DNA of 64,000 bases from an uncultured Bacteroidales bacterium (GCA_903903985.1 CAIVAT010000096.1:1-64000), one strand, 5' to 3'. Shown: positions 16,654-26,674, counted from the stretch's first letter. Notes: a model not told the origin generated them from the letters alone. Translations and numbers: made by a program.

Positions 16654-18227
16654 CTGGTCCCTCCATCTTTTGGTCCGATTTTAATCTGCCTGATCATGAT
16701 CATTAGTTCCGCAGTGAGCAAAACTGTAAATAAGGTTGCAAAAAGCCAGAAAGTGATGATAACAGAGACAGCATCGATCTTTGAAGCAGCAGCCATCACA
16801 GGCATGAGGTCCTGGATCACCCATGGCTGACGGCCGACTTCAGCGACCACCCACCCTGCCTCTGAGGCCAGGTAAACGAAGGGAATGGTCCAGATGGCTA
16901 TCCGGAGCAGCCACCGCTTGCTTTCAAGTTTGTCGTTGTGAACCAGGTAAAGGATCACTGTGAATAACAGAATAAAATAGAATCCCAGGTACACCATGAG
17001 ATGGAAGCTGTAGAAGGTGAGCAGGACATTGGGAATTGCACTGTCCGGTGAATTCAGATAGGCGTAGCCGAACCAGGGGAAGTTCTGCCTGAGGGCTCCA
17101 AGGGAAGTGCTGATTTTTGCCGTGTCGTTTGCAGCTTTAGCTTCACGATAAGTGGCCAGGGATGCTACGGCATTTTTTCCAAGGCTGATCTTCTCTTCTA
17201 TCGAAAAGGCCCGTTCCTTTTCAATAGGGTTTACATGGTCAAACCCGGGGTTAAATCCACCCTTCATGAGGTCATCCACCCCGGGGACAAATGCATCCGG
17301 ATTGCGGTATCCAAGGAAAGAAAGCAGTTTTGGGAACTCAACTTTGACTAAAAATGCATCCTTGTTATCGCCTTGTTTTTTCCCAGGAGCCAGGATGCCA
17401 AAGGCAACCAGTCCGGCTCCCTTCTTTCCCTGGTACAAACCCTCCATGGCTGCAAGTTTCATGGGTTGTTTTTGCGAAACCTGGTATGCCGACCCGTCAC
17501 CGGTAAATGCAAGAAAAAGAGAGGCGGCAAGTCCGAAAATGGCGGCAACCATCATGCTCCGTTTGGCAAGCTGAGTATGGCGTTTTTTAAGCAGAAACCA
17601 TGCACTGATGCCGATCACAAAAACAGAAGCAGTCACATACCCTGATGAAACCGTGTGGAAGAATTTATGAATGGCAACCGGCGAAAGCAGGACGGACCAG
17701 AAATTCACCATTTCGTTGCGGGCTGTATCGGGGTTGAACTGCATGCCAATCGGGTATTGCATCCATGCGTTGGCGACCAGGATCCACAGGGCAGAAAGGT
17801 TGGCGCCAATGGCCGTTAGCCAGGAAGCTGCAAGATGGAATTTTTTGCTGACCTTGTTCCATCCGAAAAACATGACTGCGATGAAGGTCGATTCCAGGAA
17901 AAAAGCCATGATCCCTTCGATGGCGAGCGGTGCTCCAAATATATCGCCGACAAACCAGGAGTAGTTCGACCAGTTGGTGCCAAACTGAAACTCCAGGATA
18001 ATCCCGGTGGCAACCCCGATGGCGAAGTTGATCCCGAACAGCGTCATCCAGAATTTGGTGATCTGCTTCCATTCCTGATTCCCGGTTCTTACATAAACTG
18101 ACTCCATGATGGCGACAATGAAAGCCAATCCCAGGGTAAGAGGAACGAAGATCCAGTGGTATATGGCAGTAAGTGCAAACTGAGCCCTTGACCAGTCGAT
18201 CAGTGAAAGATCTACGTTCGAAACCAT
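16650..18227 (-). CDS. cydA: Cytochrome bd ubiquinol oxidase subunit I
   Basis: CydA carries the haems b558, b595 and d and the quinol site. The 525-residue protein has the expected ligands: His24 (AIYHW), His191 (KFFHTVSSGYVTA) and Met411 (FYSFHLMVYLG). The periplasmic Q-loop spans about 250-390, beginning GDGSAYQVSQKQPMKLAAME. The EVGRQPWVI stretch near the C-terminus is typical. The Q-loop carries an insert (QGKKGAGLVAFGILAPGKKQ) that makes the protein a little longer than the short-loop type. It is the first gene of the cydAB operon, preceded by a -7 box at 18251-18258 and divergent from the ccoI gene of the cbb3 locus. Confidence 0.96.
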   Translation of the reverse strand: MVSNVDLSLIDWSRAQFALTAIYHWIFVPLTLGLAFIVAIMESVYVRTGNQEWKQITKFWMTLFGINFAIGVATGIILEFQFGTNWSNYSWFVGDIFGAPLAIEGIMAFFLESTFIAVMFFGWNKVSKKFHLAASWLTAIGANLSALWILVANAWMQYPIGMQFNPDTARNEMVNFWSVLLSPVAIHKFFHTVSSGYVTASVFVIGISAWFLLKKRHTQLAKRSMMVAAIFGLAASLFLAFTGDGSAYQVSQKQPMKLAAMEGLYQGKKGAGLVAFGILAPGKKQGDNKDAFLVKVEFPKLLSFLGYRNPDAFVPGVDDLMKGGFNPGFDHVNPIEKERAFSIEEKISLGKNAVASLATYREAKAANDTAKISTSLGALRQNFPWFGYAYLNSPDSAIPNVLLTFYSFHLMVYLGFYFILLFTVILYLVHNDKLESKRWLLRIAIWTIPFVYLASEAGWVVAEVGRQPWVIQDLMPVMAAASKIDAVSVIITFWLFATLFTVLLTAELMIMIRQIKIGPKDGGTR

Positions 18228-18250
18228 GGTTGTTTATTTTTTAACGATGA

Positions 18251-18258
18251 CAAATATA
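18251..18258 (-). promoter_or_regulatory. -7 box of cydAB
   Basis: On the minus strand TATATTTG, a perfect TAnnTTTG match, lies 23 bp before the cydA start codon, which implies a leader of about 16-17 bases. Confidence 0.65.
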
Positions 18259-18314
18259 CCGAAATATAATATTTCATTCCAGGATGAATTCTGATATGGC
18301 AAACCTGATTTGTT

Positions 18315-18322
18315 TATTTTTG
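18315..18322 (+). promoter_or_regulatory. -7 box of ccoI
   Basis: TATTTTTG matches TAnnTTTG. It points toward ccoI and stands back to back with the cydA promoter. The leader between it and 18401 contains a CCCACCCC...GGAGGAG hairpin-like stretch (about 18335-18375) of the kind seen at other intergenic spots. Confidence 0.5.
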
Positions 18323-18400
18323 CCGGTGTTTTAAACAACCCACCCCAGCCCCTCCATGCGAGCAAGGAGGAGTTGGCAGCTACCCAATTCTATGTAAAAC

Positions 18401-20827
18401 ATGCAAGCAATCCATGACCCGGCTGCAAAACCGAATTCATGCTATCACTGCGGTGAAGATTGCGGCGCCGTAGCCATTAACGTAGGAGAAAAGCTGTTTT
18501 GCTGCCACGGATGCAGAACAGTGTATGAGATTCTGAGCCAGAGCAATGCCTGTGAATATTACAAATATGAAGACCATCCGGGCCTCAAAGCAGGAACCCG
18601 CGAAGTTGGCAGCCGGTATGCATACCTGGATAATGAGGAGATCCGTCGTGAATTACTTGATTTTTCGGAAGATGGCGTGAGTAAAGTCAAGTTGTTCATC
18701 CCGGCAATTCATTGCAGTTCATGCATCTGGTTATTGGAAAACATACAGAGGCTGCATACAGGAGTGATGCACTCTTCGGTGAATTTTGTTAAAAAAGAGG
18801 TTATCATTACCTTCCATGACACTGAAATTTCTCTTCGGCAGTTGATCGAATTGCTGGTTTCCATTAATTACATTCCCCAACTGACCCTCGATACACTTGA
18901 GAAAGGGGCCAAAAGCAAAATCAACCGGGGAATTTATTACCGGCTCGGCGTTGCCGGGTTCTGCTTTGGGAATATCATGCTTTTCAGTTTCCCCGGCTAT
19001 CTCAGTGTGAATGACTCTGTGGAGAATTTGCTTCGTCAGAATTTCGGATTACTCAACATCCTGTTTGGCATTCCGGTGGCCTTTTACGCCGGATCTGTAT
19101 TCCTCATTTCGGCATATAAAGGATTGAGAAAAAGATACATCAGCATTGATGTTCCCATAGCCATCGGGATACTGGTCCTGTTTTTTCGCAGTGCTTATGA
19201 GATCCTCTCCGGAACAGGTCCCGGGTTTATGGATTCGCTCGCCGGACTCGTTTTTTTTCTCTCTATCGGCCGCTGGTACCAGGATAAAACCTACCAGGCG
19301 CTCTCCTTTGAACGAGATTACCGTTCCTACTTTCCGGTTGCGGTGACCATCATTTCTGATGCCGGTGAAGAATCGATCATCCCTATAAAGAACCTGAAGA
19401 CAGGCATGCGCATCCTGGTGAGGAACCAGGAACTGGTGCCGGCTGATGCCTTGCTTGTCAAGGGAGAAGGGTCTATCGATTATAGTTTTGTGAGCGGGGA
19501 ATCGGCGCCGGTAACAAAAAAGGAGGGTGAGCGTATTTTTGCAGGCGGGCGACAGGCAGGGACCTCCATCGAACTCATCGTGGAGCGTGAAGTTGCACAG
19601 AGCCACCTCACCGAATTGTGGAACCAGGACCTGACCGGCAGTGCAAAACAAACCCGGTGGGACAGCATCCTGGATGTGATCAGCAGGTATTTTACAGTGA
19701 TGGTCCTGCTGCTTTCAACAATTTCCGGTATTTTCTGGTGGTTTTACAACCCTGCCATGGCTTTCCTGGTGGTTACCGCCATCCTGATCGTGGCATGCCC
19801 ATGTGCACTGGCGATGACCTATCCTTTTTCGCTTGGCGGGGCTATGCGGGTTTTCGGGAGAAACAACTTTTACCTTAAACGCACTGGGGTTGTTGAAGCG
19901 CTCGCGAAGGTCGATACGATCGTATTTGATAAGACCGGGACCATTACCAGCAACGATGGACCGGGCGCCGATTTGAGTTCACTCAATGTTCCGACGGATC
20001 AGCTCTGCTGGATTTCTTCCATGGTAAGGCATTCAACTCATCCGGCCAGTGTGGCTATTTACCTGCAGCTGCAGGGATCTGAAGCATTTCCGGTAACCGG
20101 TTTTCATGAATGGCCCGCCCGGGGTATTGAAGGGACCGTTCAGGGACATTTTCTGAAAATCGGCTCGGAAGAATTTGTAACCGGAACCAAGTCAGGATCT
20201 TATGCCTCCGGCACAAAGGTTTTTATGTCCATTGACGATGACCTGGTCGGGTTTGCCCGAATCAGCAACCGCTACCGGGAGGGGATGAAGGATGTACTTT
20301 CGGAGTTGGCCCGTCGATATGAACTTCACCTGCTTTCTGGCGACAACGATGCTGAATTGCCGAACCTCCTCTCTTTTTTTCCATCCAGGGAGCACCTGAA
20401 TTTCAATAAATCACCTAAAGAAAAACTCCAGTATATTCGCGATCTGAAGGCCACGGGCCGCAAAGTCCTTATGATCGGTGATGGCCTGAACGATGCAGGC
20501 GCCTTGCGGGAAAGCGATTGTGGAATTTCAATGGCCGATGATATCTACCACTTTTCCCCGGCCTGTGATGCCATCCTGGAGTCGGGGCAATTTCGTCACC
20601 TTTCCGATTTTCTGCGTTTCAGCCGAACCAGCATGCGGATTGTTTTTATCAGCATGGGCCTCTCATTTTTGTACAACGTAGTTGGCTTGAGTTTTGCCAT
20701 TACAGGAAACTTATCGCCCGTTGTCTCAGCTATTCTCATGCCGCTGAGTTCCGTAACAATCGTTGCTTTTGTTACGCTTTCTGTATTGATATCAGCTCGT
20801 TTAAGTAAGTTTGACGTCAAATCGTAA
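18401..20827 (+). CDS. ccoI: Copper-transporting P-type ATPase for cbb3 assembly
   Basis: CcoI (FixI) is a P1B-type ATPase that exports copper for insertion into cbb3 oxidase. The 808-residue protein has an N-terminal Cys-rich zinc-ribbon-like part (CYHC at 14-17 and CCHGC at 34-38), a heavy-metal-associated domain with CSSC at 105-108, the transmembrane copper motif CPC at 466-468 and the phosphorylation motif DKTGT at 510-514. The order matches the CcoI subgroup rather than general CopA. It opens the cbb3 locus and is followed by ccoS, as in many Bacteroidota. Confidence 0.94.
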   Translation: MQAIHDPAAKPNSCYHCGEDCGAVAINVGEKLFCCHGCRTVYEILSQSNACEYYKYEDHPGLKAGTREVGSRYAYLDNEEIRRELLDFSEDGVSKVKLFIPAIHCSSCIWLLENIQRLHTGVMHSSVNFVKKEVIITFHDTEISLRQLIELLVSINYIPQLTLDTLEKGAKSKINRGIYYRLGVAGFCFGNIMLFSFPGYLSVNDSVENLLRQNFGLLNILFGIPVAFYAGSVFLISAYKGLRKRYISIDVPIAIGILVLFFRSAYEILSGTGPGFMDSLAGLVFFLSIGRWYQDKTYQALSFERDYRSYFPVAVTIISDAGEESIIPIKNLKTGMRILVRNQELVPADALLVKGEGSIDYSFVSGESAPVTKKEGERIFAGGRQAGTSIELIVEREVAQSHLTELWNQDLTGSAKQTRWDSILDVISRYFTVMVLLLSTISGIFWWFYNPAMAFLVVTAILIVACPCALAMTYPFSLGGAMRVFGRNNFYLKRTGVVEALAKVDTIVFDKTGTITSNDGPGADLSSLNVPTDQLCWISSMVRHSTHPASVAIYLQLQGSEAFPVTGFHEWPARGIEGTVQGHFLKIGSEEFVTGTKSGSYASGTKVFMSIDDDLVGFARISNRYREGMKDVLSELARRYELHLLSGDNDAELPNLLSFFPSREHLNFNKSPKEKLQYIRDLKATGRKVLMIGDGLNDAGALRESDCGISMADDIYHFSPACDAILESGQFRHLSDFLRFSRTSMRIVFISMGLSFLYNVVGLSFAITGNLSPVVSAILMPLSSVTIVAFVTLSVLISARLSKFDVKS

Positions 20828-20927
20828 ATTTGGACTGAATATAAATATCTGATATTCTCCATGTTTCCCGGATTGTATTTTGGAAATTTGATACTTTAAT
20901 CTTTATTTTGCTTCCAAGTTAAAAAGC

Positions 20928-21110
20928 ATGAGTGTAATCCTGATCCTTGTGGCCTTTAGTGTCATGTTAGCCGGTGGCTTCCTGGCCGCGTTTTTCTGGT
21001 CGGTTCGCAACGGTCAATACGATGACACATACAGTTCGTCGGTAAGGATCCTTTTTGAAGACGACAAGCCCAAAGAACCTCCGCCAGAGGTGCCCACCCC
21101 CGCGAAATAA
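20928..21110 (+). CDS. ccoS: cbb3 oxidase assembly protein CcoS
   Basis: A 60-residue membrane protein with one N-terminal helix (residues 2-25) and the CcoS pattern FFWSVRNGQYDDTYSSSVRI. CcoS is needed for cofactor (copper and haem) insertion into cbb3 oxidase. It lies 100 bp after ccoI and 30 bp before the structural genes. Confidence 0.93.
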   Translation: MSVILILVAFSVMLAGGFLAAFFWSVRNGQYDDTYSSSVRILFEDDKPKEPPPEVPTPAK

Positions 21111-21140
21111 ATGAACGAACAATCACCAAACCAATAACAT

Positions 21141-23300
21141 ATGGAAAATCAGACATTTTACTATGACAACAAAATTGTAAAAAACTTTGCCTATGCAACG
21201 CTCTTCTGGGGCGTGATCGGCATGGTTGTCGGACTGTTACTGGCATTACAATTTATCTGGCCGGCACTTACATTTGGTATCCCGTATACCACCTTTGGCC
21301 GGATCCGCCCGATTCATACGAATGCGGTCATCTTTGCATTTGTTGGCAACGGGATGTTTACCGGAATTTATTATTCGCTTCAACGGCTTTGCAAGGCCAG
21401 GATGTTCAACGACCTGCTGAGCAAGATCAACTTCTGGGGCTGGCAGCTGATCATCGTGTGTGCCGCGCTTACTTTTGCCTTCGGAATTACTACCGGCAAA
21501 GAGTATGCAGAACTTGAATGGCCGATCGACATTCTTGTTGCCGTGATCTGGATTGTTTTTGGCTGGAATATGATCGGTACGATCATCAAGCGGAGAACCG
21601 GGCATATCTATGTGGCAATCTGGTTTTACATCGCCACCTTTGTGACCATTGCGGTATTGCATGTTACCAACAGCCTGGCGATCCCGGTCGGATTGTTTAA
21701 AAGTTATCCCATCTATGCCGGGGTACAGGATGCATTGGTTCAATGGTGGTATGGCCACAACGCGGTCGCCTTTTTCCTCACAACTCCTTTTCTTGGGCTG
21801 ATGTATTATTTCCTCCCCAAGGCCGCCAACCGGCCGATTTTTTCATACAAATTATCCATCGTGCATTTCTGGGCCCTGATTTTTCTGTATATCTGGGCCG
21901 GCCCGCACCACCTTTTATACAGTGCACTGCCGAACTGGGCACAATCATTGGGTGTTGTATTTTCCGTGATGCTCATCGCTCCTTCCTGGGGCGGGATGGT
22001 CAATGGGTTGCTTACCCTGCGGGGTGCCTGGGACCGTGTTCGTGAGGACCCTGTCCTGAAATTCATGGTTGTTGCGGTAACGGCTTACGGGATGTCCACT
22101 TTTGAAGGCCCGATGATGTCAACCAAAACCGTGAATGCCATTTCGCACTTCACCGACTGGACCGTGGGCCATGCGCACATCGGAGCCCTTGGCTGGAACG
22201 GTTTTCTCACTTTCGCGGTGCTCTATTACCTTATCCCAAGGATTTTTCAGACGCATCTTTTTTCCAGGAAAATTGCAAACCTTCATTTCTGGATAGCCAC
22301 ACTCGGTATCATCTTCTACGCAGTCCCGCTGTATTGGGGAGCCATTACCCAGGCATCCATGTGGAAAGAATTCACCGCAGCCGGCTTCCTGAAATATCCG
22401 AATTTCCTGGAAACCGTCACACAACTTAAACCCATGTATGCTACCCGGGCAATCGGCGGCGGCTTGTATATTGTTGGCATCGTGCTTGGAATCTACAATC
22501 TTATCCTGACGATCAAAGCCGGAAAATTCCTCCCGGAGGAAGCGGCATCAGCCCCTGCACTTGCCAAAATAGCAGGCAAACGCGGATCAGGGGAAGGCGT
22601 TCACAGATGGCTTGAACGCCGTCCGGTTCAGTTCACGATTGTTGCGCTGGTTGCAATCCTTATCGGTGGACTTATTGAGATTGTACCCTTGTACCTGGTG
22701 AAAACGAATATTCCAACCATCGCCAGTGTTAAGCCTTATACTCCGCTGGAATTGCAGGGCCGCGACATTTATGTGCGTGAAGGTTGTTATACCTGCCACT
22801 CACAGCAAGTTCGTCCGTTCAGATCAGAAACCGAACGTTATGGTGAATATGCCAAAGCCGGTGAATATGTTTATGACCATCCGTTTCAATGGGGTTCCAA
22901 ACGCAACGGACCTGATCTTTCACGTGAAGGAGTCGTGAGCGGTCGCCAGTATAAGCCCAATTCATGGCATTTTAACCACATGCTGAATCCGCAGCGGTTG
23001 AATGAGCAATCGATTATGCCTTCATACAAATGGCTGATTACCGATGACCTTGACCTGTCAACCACGGCAAAAAAGATCCGTGTAATGCAGTTCCTGGGTG
23101 TTCCGTATCCTGATGGATTCGATAAAATTGCCAACGATGACCTTCTGCTTCAGGCCAAAGGCATCGCCGACGACCTGAAAAGCCAGGGAATACAGGTTGA
23201 ACCGACAAAGGAGATTATCGCGATGATTGCATACCTTCAGAGACTGGGCAAGGACGTTCACGCTGCCGGTATGCCAACTGCAACAATCACAGGTAAATAA
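21141..23300 (+). CDS. ccoNO: cbb3 cytochrome oxidase, fused subunits CcoN and CcoO
   Basis: A 719-residue fusion of the catalytic subunit and the mono-haem cytochrome c subunit. Residues about 1-480 form CcoN, with about 12 helices and many conserved His residues (RIRPIHTNAVIFAF, WWYGHNAVAFFLT, GPHHLLYSALPNW, TVGHAHIGALGWNG). After a linker, a CcoO part begins near residue 495 with a membrane anchor, and a haem c site CYTCH is at residues 549-553, followed by QQVRPFRSETERYG. The fusion is common in Bacteroidota and keeps subunit ratio at 1:1. The enzyme reduces O2 with electrons from cytochrome c and pumps protons. Confidence 0.96.
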   Translation: MENQTFYYDNKIVKNFAYATLFWGVIGMVVGLLLALQFIWPALTFGIPYTTFGRIRPIHTNAVIFAFVGNGMFTGIYYSLQRLCKARMFNDLLSKINFWGWQLIIVCAALTFAFGITTGKEYAELEWPIDILVAVIWIVFGWNMIGTIIKRRTGHIYVAIWFYIATFVTIAVLHVTNSLAIPVGLFKSYPIYAGVQDALVQWWYGHNAVAFFLTTPFLGLMYYFLPKAANRPIFSYKLSIVHFWALIFLYIWAGPHHLLYSALPNWAQSLGVVFSVMLIAPSWGGMVNGLLTLRGAWDRVREDPVLKFMVVAVTAYGMSTFEGPMMSTKTVNAISHFTDWTVGHAHIGALGWNGFLTFAVLYYLIPRIFQTHLFSRKIANLHFWIATLGIIFYAVPLYWGAITQASMWKEFTAAGFLKYPNFLETVTQLKPMYATRAIGGGLYIVGIVLGIYNLILTIKAGKFLPEEAASAPALAKIAGKRGSGEGVHRWLERRPVQFTIVALVAILIGGLIEIVPLYLVKTNIPTIASVKPYTPLELQGRDIYVREGCYTCHSQQVRPFRSETERYGEYAKAGEYVYDHPFQWGSKRNGPDLSREGVVSGRQYKPNSWHFNHMLNPQRLNEQSIMPSYKWLITDDLDLSTTAKKIRVMQFLGVPYPDGFDKIANDDLLLQAKGIADDLKSQGIQVEPTKEIIAMIAYLQRLGKDVHAAGMPTATITGK

Positions 23301-23308
23301 ATCCGGCT

Positions 23309-23491
23309 ATGTTGCGTGATATTTTTAAATCGGTCGGGAACATTGAAATTTACGGGCTGATCTCCATGATCATTTTCGTGGTTTTCTTTACCCTCCTGAT
23401 CCTCCATACCGTCTCACTTAAAAAAAAGGATGTGGCCGATTTCAGCCGTATGCCGCTGGACGATTTTTCAGATGAATCAAAAGAGTTATAA
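23309..23491 (+). CDS. ccoQ: cbb3 oxidase small subunit CcoQ-like
   Basis: A 60-residue protein with one membrane helix (residues 13-33, YGLISMIIFVVFFTLLILHT) and a charged tail (SRMPLDDFSDES). The position between ccoNO and ccoP and the size match CcoQ, which stabilises the complex. Sequence conservation of CcoQ is low, so the name rests largely on location. Confidence 0.82.
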   Translation: MLRDIFKSVGNIEIYGLISMIIFVVFFTLLILHTVSLKKKDVADFSRMPLDDFSDESKEL

Positions 23492-23510
23492 GATTTTAAA
23501 AATATTTTCC

Positions 23511-24098
23511 ATGGAAATAAATGAACATAAAGCCTTTGACAAGGATGAACTGACCGGTGATAAACTGCTGTCGGGTCACGAATATGACAATATCAGGGAA
23601 TTGGATAACAACCTGCCTAAATGGTGGGTGTGGCTTTTTATAATCACGATCGTTTGGTCGGTGGTTTATATCTTCCTTTTTGACGTGATCAAGGTGGCAC
23701 CTTATCAGCAGCAGGAATGGAAAAATGAAATGGCGGCTGCAGGGGTGGTTGCCCCGGGGCAATCAGCACCGGTTGACCCTGCCAGCCTTGTCGCACTGAC
23801 TGACCAGGCCAGCCTTGATGCGGGCAAGGAGATCTGGATGAAACAATGTAAAGTATGCCATCTTGAGGGCGGACAAGGACTTGTTGGCCCGAACCTTACC
23901 GATAACTTCTCTATCCACGGCTGCACCTACGGTGATGTGGTGAATACGATCACATTTGGAGCGCCTGAAAAAGGGATGATCTCCTGGAAAACGCAACTAA
24001 CGGATGACCAGATTAAAAAGGTCGCAAGTTTTGTCATGACACTGAAAGGTACTACGCCACCAAATCCAAAAGCACCGCAAGGCGAGCCTTGTAAATAA
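23511..24098 (+). CDS. ccoP: cbb3 oxidase subunit CcoP, single haem
   Basis: A 195-residue membrane-anchored cytochrome c. The cytoplasmic start HEYDNIRELDNNLPKWWVWL is the CcoP N-terminal signature, followed by one helix and a cytochrome c domain with CKVCH at residues 113-117 and an axial Met probably in KGMISWKT. Many proteobacterial CcoP proteins have two CxxCH sites; only one is present here, as in other short Bacteroidota forms. The ATG at 23511 is preferred because upstream in-frame codons overlap ccoQ and are not CcoP-like. Confidence 0.93.
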   Translation: MEINEHKAFDKDELTGDKLLSGHEYDNIRELDNNLPKWWVWLFIITIVWSVVYIFLFDVIKVAPYQQQEWKNEMAAAGVVAPGQSAPVDPASLVALTDQASLDAGKEIWMKQCKVCHLEGGQGLVGPNLTDNFSIHGCTYGDVVNTITFGAPEKGMISWKTQLTDDQIKKVASFVMTLKGTTPPNPKAPQGEPCK

Positions 24099-24099
24099 T

Positions 24100-25506
24100 A
24101 TGCAAAAACAGGATGATGGTCAGGATAGCTTCCGCGACAGGTTATATACCATCGATGAAAGCGGTAAAAGGTTGTGGGTTTTTGCCAGGAAGCCGAAGGG
24201 AATTCTGACGAATGCAAGAAACATTACCGGCATTTTATTATTGGTATTCTTTTTCAGTGCTCCTTTTATAAAAGTGAATGGTCAGCAGCTTTTACTGTTT
24301 GATTTTCTTCACCGTACTTTTGTCATCTTCGGAGTACAGTTCTGGCCGCAGGATTTCAACCTCTTCTTTATCGGGATGATCGCCATGATGGTGTTCATCA
24401 TTCTTTTCACAGTCACCTATGGGCGAATCTGGTGCGGGTGGGCCTGCCCTCAAACGGTTTTCATGGAGGTGATTTTCAGGCGCATTGAATATTGGATTGA
24501 TGGGGATTCAAATCGTCAGAAGGAACTCGATGCAAGGGCCTGGGATGCTGATAAAGTTTTCCGGCGGGCGTTGAAGCATGGGATATTCTATCTGATCTCC
24601 TTCATCATCAGCAACTACTTCCTGATGTATATCATGGGCTCGGGTGCCTGGATGAAACTGGTAACTGAAAACCCTGCAGACCATGTTGCCGGATTGGCAG
24701 GCATGGCTGTTTTTTCTTTTATTTTCTATTTCATCTTCTCGTGGTTCCGCGAGCAGGTATGTACCATTGTTTGCCCTTACGGCCGGTTGCAGGGAGTGTT
24801 GCTTGACCGGGAAACGATCGTCATTTCCTATGACTATCCCCGAGGGGAAGAACGGGGCCTCCTTCGTAAAAGTGAAAACCGCAGTGAAACGAGTAAAGGC
24901 GATTGCATCGACTGCAATCAATGTGTGGCGGTTTGTCCTACCGGTATCGACATCCGGAACGGAACCCAGCTGGAGTGCATCAACTGTGCCTGTTGTATCG
25001 ATGCCTGCGATGACATGATGCGTAAGGTGGGTTTTCAACCTCATCTGATCAGGTATGCGTCCGAAAAAATGATCGCCGACAAAAAACCATGGCATTATAC
25101 AATTCGTTCTGCTGCATACACCATCGTCCTGGCAACTTTGCTTGCAGCGCTTACCTTTTTCTTAATTTCCAGAAACCCGGTTGAAGCCACGGTGCTTCGT
25201 TCACCTGGCATGTTGTTCCAGGAACAGGAAGGTGGAAAAATCAGTAATCTATACAGTGTCAAGGTTGTCAATAAAACGGCACACGACCTTCCCCTGGAGA
25301 TCCGTCTTTTATCCTGCCCCGGGGAGATCAAAGTGATTGGAAACGCGCCAGTCATAGCGAGCCAATCCCTTGGAGAGGTTGTCTTTTTTATTCTGCTGGA
25401 CCGAAACAAAATAACCGATAGTAAAACAGAGGTTGATATCGGCATATTCTCCGGTGGCAAAAAACTGGATCAAACACGGGCAACTTTTGTCGGACCTGCA
25501 AAATAA
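24100..25506 (+). CDS. ccoG: cbb3 accessory iron-sulfur protein CcoG
   Basis: CcoG (FixG/RdxA) is a membrane ferredoxin that reduces Cu2+ for cbb3 assembly. The 468-residue protein has four N-terminal helices with GRIWCGWACPQTVFMEVI, two 4Fe-4S motifs (CIDCNQCVAVCP and CINCACCIDACD), one further helix and a C-terminal periplasmic Ig-like domain (SVKVVNKTAHDLPLEIRL). It starts 1 bp after the ccoP stop, so it is surely in the same operon. Confidence 0.95.
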   Translation: MQKQDDGQDSFRDRLYTIDESGKRLWVFARKPKGILTNARNITGILLLVFFFSAPFIKVNGQQLLLFDFLHRTFVIFGVQFWPQDFNLFFIGMIAMMVFIILFTVTYGRIWCGWACPQTVFMEVIFRRIEYWIDGDSNRQKELDARAWDADKVFRRALKHGIFYLISFIISNYFLMYIMGSGAWMKLVTENPADHVAGLAGMAVFSFIFYFIFSWFREQVCTIVCPYGRLQGVLLDRETIVISYDYPRGEERGLLRKSENRSETSKGDCIDCNQCVAVCPTGIDIRNGTQLECINCACCIDACDDMMRKVGFQPHLIRYASEKMIADKKPWHYTIRSAAYTIVLATLLAALTFFLISRNPVEATVLRSPGMLFQEQEGGKISNLYSVKVVNKTAHDLPLEIRLLSCPGEIKVIGNAPVIASQSLGEVVFFILLDRNKITDSKTEVDIGIFSGGKKLDQTRATFVGPAK

Positions 25507-25512
25507 TTAGGG

Positions 25513-25956
25513 ATGAAGTGGAATTGGGGCACTGGAATTTTTATAGTGATTGTTCTTTTTATAGGAGCCTGCGCTGCTTTTATCTACTATGCACTGCACC
25601 AGGAATGGAACATGGTAGAAGAGGATTATTACCCGAAGGAACTGCGCTATGAGGAGAAACTTGTCAGGATGAGGAATGCAAATGCACTGACAATGCAATT
25701 GAAGGTCAAAGTTGACCTGGCTAACCTGGTAGTACAGTTTCCAACCGACTTTCGTGGAAAAGATCTCACCGGGAAAATTGACCTCTACCGTCCTTCAGAT
25801 GAAAAACTCGATTTGATATTGCCAGTGTCAGTTGATTCAGCATTAATCCAGTTCATTCCATTGAACAAACTGTCGCAGGGCCGTTATGTCGTAAAAGTGG
25901 ATTGGACCTCCGGTGGTAAAGAGTACTTTAAGGAACAAGACATTTTTATCCCCTGA
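25513..25956 (+). CDS. ccoH: FixH/CcoH family protein
   Basis: A 147-residue membrane protein with one N-terminal helix (about residues 5-28), then the FixH pattern EEDYYPKELRYEEKL and a periplasmic beta-domain. CcoH interacts with CcoP and stabilises the cbb3 oxidase during assembly. It lies between ccoG and a TauE/SafE-like gene, the usual order. Confidence 0.92.
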   Translation: MKWNWGTGIFIVIVLFIGACAAFIYYALHQEWNMVEEDYYPKELRYEEKLVRMRNANALTMQLKVKVDLANLVVQFPTDFRGKDLTGKIDLYRPSDEKLDLILPVSVDSALIQFIPLNKLSQGRYVVKVDWTSGGKEYFKEQDIFIP

Positions 25957-25957
25957 G

Positions 25958-26674
25958 ATGGATTTCCTGCAACCTTTGATCATTGGCTTGCTTGGCAGTT
26001 TTCACTGCATGGGCATGTGCGGCCCGATCGCCGTTTCGCTTCCATTGAAAGAAAAATCGTGGGAAACCAGGATCATCACCGCGGTTTTGTATAACCTTGG
26101 CCGCATTTCAACTTATATTTTACTCGGTTTGGCATTTGGCCTCCTTGGCATGGGAATCCACATCTGGGGATTCCAACAGTGGGTTTCCATCGGAGCCGGA
26201 GCCATCATGATCATGAGTGTGGCTTTCCCGGTGCTATTTCACAGGGGTGAACTGACCGCCGCCATTGATAATCTTTTCACAGGTTTTAAAAGAGTTTTTG
26301 GACGGTTTTTCGGTTTTCGCACCTATTTATCATCATGGATGATCGGATTAATGAACGGCCTTCTTCCTTGTGGATTGGTATACGTGGCCCTGGCAGGAGC
26401 GTTGGTTTCTGACAGTCCGCCGGATGGTGCGCTCTATATGTTGGTATTCGGTTTGGGTACCATGCCGGCCTTGTTGTTGCTCTCTTTGGCAGGCAGTGTT
26501 GTTAACATGACTTTTCGCCGGAATGTCAGGAAACTGGTTCCATTCCTGGTCATTCTTGTTGGTGTGCTTTTTGTCCTTCGAGGCATGAACCTGGGAATTC
26601 CCTATATCAGCCCCAAAATGGAACAACAAAAAGCAAAAACGGAACAATTTCAAAAACCAAAATGCTGCGATTGA
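25958..26674 (+). CDS. TauE/SafE (UreH-like) family membrane protein
   Basis: A 238-residue membrane protein with about six helices and the paired motifs SFHCMGMCGP (near the N-terminus) and GLLPCGLVYVALAGAL, typical of the UreH/SafE-like group related to DsbD and CcdA. It ends in KPKCCD. In Bacteroidota this gene regularly follows ccoH, and a role in metal (copper) delivery to cbb3 oxidase has been suggested for such proteins. The ATG at 25958 is one base after the ccoH stop and is preferred over an in-frame start inside ccoH. Confidence 0.85.
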   Translation: MDFLQPLIIGLLGSFHCMGMCGPIAVSLPLKEKSWETRIITAVLYNLGRISTYILLGLAFGLLGMGIHIWGFQQWVSIGAGAIMIMSVAFPVLFHRGELTAAIDNLFTGFKRVFGRFFGFRTYLSSWMIGLMNGLLPCGLVYVALAGALVSDSPPDGALYMLVFGLGTMPALLLLSLAGSVVNMTFRRNVRKLVPFLVILVGVLFVLRGMNLGIPYISPKMEQQKAKTEQFQKPKCCD